A DNA stretch of 64,000 nt from Tamaricihabitans halophyticus (lineage in GTDB: Bacteria > Actinomycetota > Actinomycetes > Mycobacteriales > Pseudonocardiaceae): positions 1 through 64,000 of the forward strand of contig NZ_SLXQ01000020.1 in NCBI RefSeq assembly GCF_004340875.1, given 5' to 3'. A program made the position numbers and the translations under genes. A model generated the notes under the pieces. The model was not told the DNA's origin, made no database searches, and was given only the letters and a program-made list of their open reading frames with translations. Positions 58,209 to 64,000 of this stretch are shown piece after piece; the stretch's first letter is position 1; each line of letters opens with the position of its first letter.

Positions 58209-59567
58209 TCAGATCAACGTCAGATACCTGTCAATCTCCCATTCCGACACATTCGCGTGGTATTCCTCGAATTCCGCGCGCTTGACTTTCCCGTAGTAGT
58301 CGATGAAATCCCCGCCGGGCACCTTGCCGAGGGCGGCCCGCAGTACCGGATCGGCGACCAGCTCGCGCACGGCGCCATCAAGGGTTCTCGGCAGGTGCTC
58401 GATGTTCCGGTCGGCGACTTCCTGTGCGGACAGCGCGAACAGGTTGTCGTGCACCGGCTCGCCTGGATCGAGCTCGCGATCGATTCCGTCCAGCCCGGCG
58501 CCGAGCAGTGCGGCGGCGGCGAGATACGGATTGGCCGCGCCGTCCACCCCGCGATGTTCGACCCTGCCTCCCTCGGGAATGCGCAGCATCAGTGTGCGGT
58601 TGTTTCCGCCGTAGGCAACGTATGCCGGCGCCCAGGTGGAGCCCGAGGTCGGCGGGCCAACGCCGATACGTTTATAGGAATTCACCGTCGGGCAGATCAC
58701 CGCGGATACCGACCGGCCATGTGCCATCAGCCCGCCGATGTAGCGATATGCTGTTTTGGACAGCCCGAGTTCGCGCCCGTCGGTATCGTCACCGAAAAGT
58801 GGTTCACCGTCGACCGTCCACAGGCTCTGGTGCATATGCATTCCGTTGCCAGTGACGTCGCTGAATGGCTTCGGCATGAAGGTGGCGGTCATACCGGCGT
58901 CATGCGCGAGCATATGCACCATGTAACGGAAGAAGATCGCGCGGTCCGCGGTGGTCAGCGCGTCCGCGAAGACGAAGTTGTTCTCGAACTGGCCGTTGCC
59001 GTCCTCGTGGTCGTTCGCGTAGTTACCCCAACCCAACTTGTTCATACAGCGGGATAGTTCGGAAAGGTGCTCCCACATCCGGGTCAGCCCTTTGACCTCG
59101 TAGCACGGTTTCGATGAGGAATCCAGTGCGTCCGCGATGACGAGCTTGCCGTCCTCGGTCCGCCGTAGCAGCGAGTACTCCGCTTCCACGCCGGTCATCA
59201 GCCGCCAGCCGCGCTCCGTCGCCAGCCGGTCAAGGGCGTTGCGCAGGATCACCCGAGGAGCGTATGGCCATGGCTCACCGTCCACATGCGGATCGCAGTG
59301 CAGTACCGCCACGCCCGGTTTCCACGGCAGTGGGGTGTAGGAGTCGGGGTCGGGGATCGCGATGAGATCCGGATCGGCGGGTGTCTGGCCGAGGTCGCCC
59401 GCGGCGAAACCAGCGAAGCCCGCACCGTCGGTCATCAGCTGGTCGAAACTGCCCATCGGCACGGCCTTGGCGCAAGGTTTACCGTGCAGGTCGACGAACA
59501 TCGCGAGGAAGAACTCGATCCCATCCTCAGTGGCGCGCGCTTTCAGTTCCTGGTGCGACTGTGCCAT
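58209..59567 (-). CDS. gmaS: Gamma-glutamylmethylamide synthetase (type III glutamine-synthetase-like)
   Basis: 452 residues. Joins glutamate and methylamine with ATP. GS blocks: GVEAEYSLLRR (metal), NDHEDGNGQFENNFVFADAL, GNGMHMHQSLWTVDGEPLFG, GPPTSGSTWAPAYVAYGGNN (ATP) and RIPEGGRVEHRGVDGAANPY. The N-terminal FFLAMFVDLHGKPCAKAVPM and the position after mgsABC mark it as GMAS/GlnT-like rather than housekeeping GlnA. No adenylylation Tyr motif (NLYDLP) is seen. Follows mgsC by 14 bp; last gene of the mgs operon. Confidence 0.88.
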   Translation of the reverse strand: MAQSHQELKARATEDGIEFFLAMFVDLHGKPCAKAVPMGSFDQLMTDGAGFAGFAAGDLGQTPADPDLIAIPDPDSYTPLPWKPGVAVLHCDPHVDGEPWPYAPRVILRNALDRLATERGWRLMTGVEAEYSLLRRTEDGKLVIADALDSSSKPCYEVKGLTRMWEHLSELSRCMNKLGWGNYANDHEDGNGQFENNFVFADALTTADRAIFFRYMVHMLAHDAGMTATFMPKPFSDVTGNGMHMHQSLWTVDGEPLFGDDTDGRELGLSKTAYRYIGGLMAHGRSVSAVICPTVNSYKRIGVGPPTSGSTWAPAYVAYGGNNRTLMLRIPEGGRVEHRGVDGAANPYLAAAALLGAGLDGIDRELDPGEPVHDNLFALSAQEVADRNIEHLPRTLDGAVRELVADPVLRAALGKVPGGDFIDYYGKVKRAEFEEYHANVSEWEIDRYLTLI

Positions 59568-59581
59568 GACACTCCCTACTA

Positions 59582-60976
59582 CTAGCGTTGCTCACCGGGG
59601 ATCCAGTTGGTCCCAGCGAGAGGAACCCCAGCCATCGCCGCCGCTTCCACGGTCAGCGCGACGAGGTCTTCGGGTTCCAAGTTGTGCACATCGGACTTGC
59701 CGCACGCCCTGGCGAGTGTGGTGAGCTCCATCGTCACCGACTTCAGATAGTTGATCACTCGGCGCGCGCCGGCTGCTGCATCGAGCCTTGCCTCCAACTC
59801 GGGATCCTGCGTGGCGATGCCGACCGGGCATTGTCCAGTGTGCATCTTGTGGCAATGGCCAGGTTCGGTGCCGAGCGCGCGGTAATCCTCGGTCGCATCA
59901 TGGCTTATCCCGTCGCGCTGATAGGTACGGCTGTTGCAGCCGAGTGCGACCAGTGGCGCGACGCCGAGGGAGACCGCGTCCGCGCCGAGGGCGAGCGCCT
60001 TGGCCACATCGGATCCGGAACGGATACCACCGGAAACCACCAGTTGGACCTGGTCCTCCATCTCGATCTCGCGCAGCGCGGCCGCGGCCTGGCGGACGGC
60101 TGGCAGCGTGGGGATGCCGGCGTTTTCCAGGAAGACGTCCTGAGTGGCTCCGGTACCGCCCTGCATCCCGTCCACCACAACCACATCGGCACCAGCCGCC
60201 ACGGCCAGCTTCACGTCGTTGGTCACCCTGGTCGCGCCGAGCTTGACGTACACGGGCTTTTCCCAGCTGGTCGCCTCGCGCAGCTCCTCGATCTTGATCC
60301 GCAGATCGTCCGGACCCACCCAGTCCGGGTGCCGGGATGCGGAGCGCTGATCGACGCCGGGTGGCAGGGTGCGCATGCCGGCCACCCGATCGCTGACCTT
60401 CTGGCCAAGCAGCATCCCGCCACCGCCAGGTTTGGCGCCCTGGCCGACCACGATCTCGATCGCGTCCGCCTTGCGCAGATCCGCAAGGTTGAAACCGTAC
60501 CTGGACGGCAGGCATTGATAGACCAGCAACTGGGAGGCCGCACGCTCCTCCGTGGACATACCGCCGTCGCCGGTCGTGGTCGAGGTGCCGACTGCCGTCG
60601 CCGCGGTACCGAGCGCGGTCTTTGCGGCAGCCGACAGCGAGCCGAAGCTCATCCCGGCGATCGTGATCGGAATGTCCAGTTCGATCGGTTTGCTGGCGAA
60701 CCTGCTGCCAAGCACCGTGCGGGTCTCGCATTTCTCCCGGTACCCCTCGAGCGGATAGCGGGAGATCGAAGCGGTGAGAAAGGTTAGGTCGTCGAAACTC
60801 GGCAGCGCGCGTTTCGCGCCCCAACCGCGAATCTCGTAGTGGCCTTCCTCGGCCATCCGCTGGATCTGCGCGATGGACTCCGGGGGGAAGGTATGGCTGC
60901 GCCGGCGCCCGTCGGCGGGGATCTCGTCGGCGGCTGGTTCGGCACGCGCGGTCGGTCGCGGGAGCATCTCGGTCAT
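59582..60976 (-). CDS. mgsC: N-methylglutamate synthase subunit C (FMN glutamate-synthase-like)
   Basis: 464 residues. FMN-binding TIM barrel of GltB: AGMSFGSLSAAAKTALGTAA, EIVVGQGAKPGGGGMLLGQK, VDGMQGGTGATQDVFLENAG, and LVVSGGIRSGSDVAKALALG. The Fe-S cysteines are in GHCHKMHTGQCPVGIATQDP. This is the synthase core that transfers methylamine from gamma-glutamylmethylamide to 2-oxoglutarate, giving N-methylglutamate. Start overlaps the mgsB stop by one base. Confidence 0.9.
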   Translation of the reverse strand: MTEMLPRPTARAEPAADEIPADGRRRSHTFPPESIAQIQRMAEEGHYEIRGWGAKRALPSFDDLTFLTASISRYPLEGYREKCETRTVLGSRFASKPIELDIPITIAGMSFGSLSAAAKTALGTAATAVGTSTTTGDGGMSTEERAASQLLVYQCLPSRYGFNLADLRKADAIEIVVGQGAKPGGGGMLLGQKVSDRVAGMRTLPPGVDQRSASRHPDWVGPDDLRIKIEELREATSWEKPVYVKLGATRVTNDVKLAVAAGADVVVVDGMQGGTGATQDVFLENAGIPTLPAVRQAAAALREIEMEDQVQLVVSGGIRSGSDVAKALALGADAVSLGVAPLVALGCNSRTYQRDGISHDATEDYRALGTEPGHCHKMHTGQCPVGIATQDPELEARLDAAAGARRVINYLKSVTMELTTLARACGKSDVHNLEPEDLVALTVEAAAMAGVPLAGTNWIPGEQR

Positions 60977-61674
60977 CAGTACTTCTGATCCTTCAGCGCG
61001 TCGAAGTTGTACAGCTGCTTGGCTGAGGCCACCCGTTTCACGTTCTCCGGGTCGATATGGTCGAAACCGGCCTTGTCCACCAGCCGCTTCACGGTGAGCA
61101 CGTCGTCGGCGGTGAGTTCCTCGATCCGCGCGTCCGCGCCGAGTGAGGCGATCCTGCCCGCGACGTAGATGACCGTTTCGTAGAGCGAGTCGCCGAGCGC
61201 GTCGCCCGCGTCACCGCCGACGAGTAACACGCCGGCCTGCGCCATGAATCCGCTCATATGGCCAACATCGCCGCCGACGAGCACCGTGCCGCCCTTCAGC
61301 GAGATACCCGCCCTGGCTGAGGCATCCCCGTGGATCACCAGCCGCCCGCCGTGCGCGGATGCCCCTGCGCATTCGGATGCGTTGCCATGCACGGTGATCG
61401 AGCCGCTCATCAGGTTCTCGCCAACCGACCATCCGACGAACCCGTGCACGGTGATCGCAGGGCCGGCGCCGAGGCCGCCGATGAAGTAGCCGGCATTGCC
61501 GGCGATCTCGATCGTGCAGCTGTTGCTCAGCCCGACCGCGAGGTTGTGCCGTCCCCATGGCTCGGTAATCCGGGCGTGTGTGCCATCCGGCAACTCGGCG
61601 AGCGCGGCGTTGACCTCCCTTGTGGACAGCTCGGCGCAGTTGAGGACCGTGTCCGCCTCGGTTACCTGGACCAC
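60976..61674 (-). CDS. mgsB: N-methylglutamate synthase subunit B (GXGXG beta-helix)
   Basis: 232 residues. Right-handed beta-helix of the GltB C-terminal GXGXG domain: IAGNAGYFIGGLGAGPAITV, MSGSITVHGNASECAGASAH, KGGTVLVGGDVGHMSGFMAQ. Equivalent to GlxC. It links the amidotransferase and FMN domains, which are one polypeptide in GltB but three here. The C-terminus ends YNFDALKDQKY. Confidence 0.9.
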   Translation of the reverse strand: MVQVTEADTVLNCAELSTREVNAALAELPDGTHARITEPWGRHNLAVGLSNSCTIEIAGNAGYFIGGLGAGPAITVHGFVGWSVGENLMSGSITVHGNASECAGASAHGGRLVIHGDASARAGISLKGGTVLVGGDVGHMSGFMAQAGVLLVGGDAGDALGDSLYETVIYVAGRIASLGADARIEELTADDVLTVKRLVDKAGFDHIDPENVKRVASAKQLYNFDALKDQKY

Positions 61675-62354
61675 GTGTACACCACCTCCGGGCTGGGTTC
61701 GAACACCGTTGCTTCGGCGAGGCCGGGTAGCGAGGCGAGCGCGTGATACTCGGAGCCGAATGCCACGTAGTCCGCGGTCTCGGCGACGACCGCCGGCTTA
61801 CAGGCGAACGAATCCCGTAGCACCGCGAACTGGCTGCTGGTGGTCACCAGCAGCGTGAAGAAGCCGTCGAACTCCTTGAGCACCATGCGCATCGCGTCGT
61901 CCAGGTCCGCGCCCTTGGTCATCTGGTCAGCGATGTACCTGGCGGCCACCTCCGAGTCGTTGTCCGTATCGAAGACGTGCCCTTCGCGGACCAGCCGGCG
62001 CCGGATCGTCGCATGATTGGAGAAGGAACCGTTGTGCACCAAGGCAAGTTGCTCGGTAGGGGTGAACGGATGCGAGTGCTCGGTGGTCACCGCGGATTCG
62101 GTGGCCATCCTGGTATGGCCGATGCCCTGGAACCCGGTGCGGCTGGCGATGTCGTAGCGCGCGCAGATCTCCTTGGGCAGGCCGACGTCCTTGTACACGT
62201 CCATCACCGTGCGCGCGCCCTCGTCGTGATAGAGCGCGAGGCCGGCGGAATCCGGACCCCTGCTGGTCATGCAGTCCAACATGGGTGCGAGCAGGCTGCC
62301 GAGCTGGCCGTGTAGCGCCGGGTTCTTCAGATGCAGACCGACTATGCCGCACAT
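61662..62354 (-). CDS. mgsA: N-methylglutamate synthase subunit A (class II amidotransferase)
   Basis: 230 residues. Starts MCGIVGLHLKN, so Cys2 becomes the N-terminal nucleophile of class II (Ntn) amidotransferases. The glutamine-site Arg/Gly blocks RTGFQGIGHTRMATESAVTT and LVHNGSFSNHATIRRRLVRE, and DNDSEVAARYIADQMTKGAD, are intact. It releases methylamine from gamma-glutamylmethylamide. AGGAGG precedes ATG 62354. First gene of mgsABC-gmas, under a promoter with a GntR-type operator. Confidence 0.9.
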   Translation of the reverse strand: MCGIVGLHLKNPALHGQLGSLLAPMLDCMTSRGPDSAGLALYHDEGARTVMDVYKDVGLPKEICARYDIASRTGFQGIGHTRMATESAVTTEHSHPFTPTEQLALVHNGSFSNHATIRRRLVREGHVFDTDNDSEVAARYIADQMTKGADLDDAMRMVLKEFDGFFTLLVTTSSQFAVLRDSFACKPAVVAETADYVAFGSEYHALASLPGLAEATVFEPSPEVVYTWSR

Positions 62355-62408
62355 CGCGATCCTCCTCGCCCGCCGGCGGGGTGGTGGGCCGGCGGTCGAT
62401 TGGTTTGA

Positions 62409-62462
62409 GGTCCGGACCTAGGACCTTTCAATCATGCGACCACCATCACAGTCCCGTGTCAA
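62409..62462 (-). promoter_or_regulatory. mgsA promoter with GntR-type operator
   Basis: Read on the minus strand: TTGACA (-35, 62462-62457), then exactly 37 bases from its first T to GGTCCTAGGTCCGGACC (62425-62409). The latter is a dyad that recurs, one base different, at 63420-63436 in front of amt at the same 37-base distance from a TTGACA. The position just downstream of the -10 region suggests repression by blocking. Confidence 0.65.
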
Positions 62463-62539
62463 GCGCACGCTCGGTAACCGCAATCTGAAGGAAAACGTTG
62501 GTGAGCGGGCGAACTGCCGGGCTCCGCGGATCGGGTTCT

Positions 62540-62598
62540 GGTCGCATTCTTTTGGGATCTTGCGGTGGCTGTGCGTGACCGCGTTCTTTAAGGTTAGC
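62540..62598. repeat. Two adjacent interspersed repeat elements
   Basis: On the minus strand, GCTAACCTTAAAGAACGCGGT (62598-62578, 21 of 21 bases equal to 10360-10380) is followed by ACCGCAAGATCCCAAAAGAA and TGCGACC (62566-62540), a full-length member of the family. Located in the divergent space between mgsA and gntR. Confidence 0.65.
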
Positions 62599-62637
62599 GC
62601 GGCTTCTTTGGGTAATCGCGGTGGTAGCCTCCAGATC

Positions 62638-63351
62638 ATGAGCCGCGTGGTTACCTCGATGACGTTGACGCAGGGCGTCGCGGAGCATTTGCGTAGCCTC
62701 ATACATCGTGGCGAGGTTGGGCCGGGGGACCGGTTGCCCGCGGAGCGTGAACTCGCCGAACAGCTCGGTGTCGCGCGCATCAGCCTGCGCGAAGCGATCA
62801 AGCAGTTGCAGGACGACGGTTACGTAGAGGTGCGGCGCGGCGCGCACGGAGGTACCTTCGTCACCGAGTTGCACCGGCCGGTGGAGAACTGGCGGGCCAG
62901 AATGCGCGAGCAGTCCGGCGAGATCGATGACATCATTGACTTCCGGATCGCGCTCGAATGTCATTCCGCGCGGCTGGCCGCATCCCGGCGAAACCGCGCC
63001 GATCTCGCCAAACTCCGTTCGGCGATTCGCAACCTTGATCAGGTCGACGGCCGGGCGGCATTCCGGCTGACCGATTCGCAGTTCCACGGTGGCCTCGCGC
63101 GGGCGGCGCGCAGCATGCGGTTGGAAAACGCCGTGCACTCCGCGCGTGGCGAGCTGTTCAGTCCACACGATCTGCTCGTCTACGTGGAACCGGTGGAAGA
63201 GACCAAAGCCGATCACCAGGCGATCTACGGTGCGGTGCGGGATGCCGATCCGGACGCGGCGGAGATCCTGATGCGTGAACACATCGAGCGCACCCGGGAA
63301 CAGCTGCGGGTGATTGTGTTCGGTTCGGACGGTAAACGCGGTCGCGGCTAG
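62638..63351 (+). CDS. GntR-family regulator (FCD type) between the mgs and amt promoters
   Basis: 237 residues from ATG 62638 (a second ATG at 62659). Winged helix RLPAERELAEQLGVARISLR with EAIKQLQDDGYVEVRRGAHG; FCD domain with metal-type residues DFRIALECHS, LTDSQFHGGLARAARS and EETKADHQAIYGAVRDADPD, LMREHIERTREQ. It is divergent from mgsA and upstream of amt; both promoters carry the same dyad, the expected operator of this protein. Probably senses glutamyl-amide, ammonium-linked or methylamine status. Confidence 0.85.
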   Translation: MSRVVTSMTLTQGVAEHLRSLIHRGEVGPGDRLPAERELAEQLGVARISLREAIKQLQDDGYVEVRRGAHGGTFVTELHRPVENWRARMREQSGEIDDIIDFRIALECHSARLAASRRNRADLAKLRSAIRNLDQVDGRAAFRLTDSQFHGGLARAARSMRLENAVHSARGELFSPHDLLVYVEPVEETKADHQAIYGAVRDADPDAAEILMREHIERTREQLRVIVFGSDGKRGRG

Positions 63352-63382
63352 CTCAGGAGGCCAGCGGAGGCTGTTCACTGTC

Positions 63383-63436
63383 TTGACACACTGATTACCC
63401 AGATGGTCTGATACATAACGGTCCTAGGTCCGAACC
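63383..63436 (+). promoter_or_regulatory. amt promoter with GntR-type operator
   Basis: TTGACA at 63383-63388, an 18-base spacer and TCTGAT (possible -10) at 63407-63412, then GGTCCTAGGTCCGAACC at 63420-63436. The distance from TTGACA to the operator is 37 bases, identical to the mgsA promoter. Confidence 0.65.
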
Positions 63437-63559
63437 AAATGCCTACTCATCCGACCGCGGATATCGGTCGAGCCTGTCGTACTCGGGTTCGGCAAGCGCC
63501 CGCGGCGATCCATATCGGCATCGGCTCCTCGTACGACGAGGTTCAAGGAGCGTCTCGGT

Positions 63560-64000
63560 ATGCAGGACCAGATCGAATCCCTGACCATTATCTTCAGTGA
63601 GTTCTACTACTGGGTGACGGTCGTGTTCATGTTCCTCATCCACGTCGGCTTCGCGACCTACGAGATCGCCGTGGTGCGGCCAAAGAACATGCAGCGCACC
63701 CTGATGAAGACGTTTGTGGTCATTCCACTTGTGACGATCACGTTCTTCTTCTTCGGCTGGTGGATCTACAACGCTTTCGCGAACGGGCCCGGCATCACCG
63801 GCGGGATCGCCGAGGGCGCCGCTGACACCGCGCCGTGGTCGAAGCTCATGGCGCCCAATCTGGACGATCGCATCAACGGCGTCTTCTGGGCGGCGTTCCT
63901 GCTGTTCTCCTGGACGGCCGCGGCGATCGTTTCGGGCGCACTGCTGGAACGTGTTCGTACCGCGGCATTCCTGATCATCGGAACGATCGTGGGCTCGGTA
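63560..64000 (+). CDS. amt: Ammonium/methylammonium transporter, 5' part (cut by window edge)
   Basis: 147 residues visible from ATG 63560 (AGGAG upstream). The start MQDQIESLTIIFSEFYYWVT and helices VVFMFLIHVGFATYEIAVVR, TFVVIPLVTITFFFFGWWIY and the later FWAAFLLFSWTAAAIVSGAL, LERVRTAAFLIIGTIVGS match the N-terminal half of Amt/MEP/Rh channels; ERVRTAAF is conserved in the family. Amt proteins conduct ammonia and methylamine. Its promoter shares an operator with mgsA, which suggests use for methylamine uptake or nitrogen balance during methylamine growth. Confidence 0.87.
   Translation, partial: MQDQIESLTIIFSEFYYWVTVVFMFLIHVGFATYEIAVVRPKNMQRTLMKTFVVIPLVTITFFFFGWWIYNAFANGPGITGGIAEGAADTAPWSKLMAPNLDDRINGVFWAAFLLFSWTAAAIVSGALLERVRTAAFLIIGTIVGSV

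Noticed and set aside
58209-59567. Housekeeping glutamine synthetase
   Set aside because: Lacks the adenylylation-site block and is embedded in the mgs operon; GMAS is more likely.
1-64000. tRNA or rRNA genes
   Set aside because: I looked for T-loop GTTCGA-type blocks with matching acceptor stems and for rRNA-like sequence and found none convincing; a covariance-model search would be decisive.

Overview
The window is high-GC, densely coded actinobacterial DNA. ATG/GTG starts with GGAGG-type ribosome sites, DUF5753 regulators paired with DUF397, type VII secretion cargo, an F420-type luciferase-like oxidoreductase and YbaB with a Pro/Ala-rich tail all suggest a member of the Pseudonocardiaceae, possibly Amycolatopsis-like. 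The family assignment is inference. No rRNA, tRNA or CRISPR array was found.

Layout. 0-3.1 kb: end of an IS110-like transposase, then two copies of a small-protein/DUF6879/XRE module, one intact and one decayed. 3.2-8.2 kb: dusB, a small membrane protein, five 23-bp repeats, a DUF4143 ATPase and an Mrr-type nuclease. 8.3-17 kb: exporters, regulators and an aromatic-acid set (AAHS transporter, pobA, ferredoxin reductase). 17.2-20.4 kb: a YbaB / type VII secretion cargo operon. 20.6-26.6 kb: an alpha-glucoside operon (malE-malF-malG, GH13, lacI). 26.7-35.5 kb: a six-gene catabolic operon of unknown substrate (Fe-S and FAD dehydrogenase subunits, a small protein, an APC permease, gamma-aminobutyraldehyde-type dehydrogenase, LLM oxidoreductase), divergent from a FadR-type regulator and a soluble Cache protein. 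35.6-42.5 kb: mixed genes and a third XRE locus with tandem DUF397.

42.6-64 kb is the main finding: an almost complete methylated-amine degradation island. Tmm would oxidise trimethylamine to TMAO. Tdm (DUF1989 + GcvT domains) would demethylate TMAO to dimethylamine and formaldehyde. GMAS and MgsABC would convert methylamine to gamma-glutamylmethylamide and N-methylglutamate. An MgdABC(D) complex would oxidise the N-methyl group onto tetrahydrofolate, and FolD, FchA and Fhs would oxidise that C1 unit to formate with ATP gain. An ammonium transporter starts at the right edge. No classical DmmABC dimethylamine monooxygenase is present. A FAD amine oxidase followed by a class I amidotransferase occupies the expected place and shares an IclR-type operator with the mgd-tdm operon, so these two are candidates for the missing or an accessory step. 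A second, GntR-type operator links the mgs-gmas promoter to the amt promoter with identical spacing.

Small hairpin repeats of the type ACCGCAAGATCC-N-TGCGGT are scattered between genes through the whole window.
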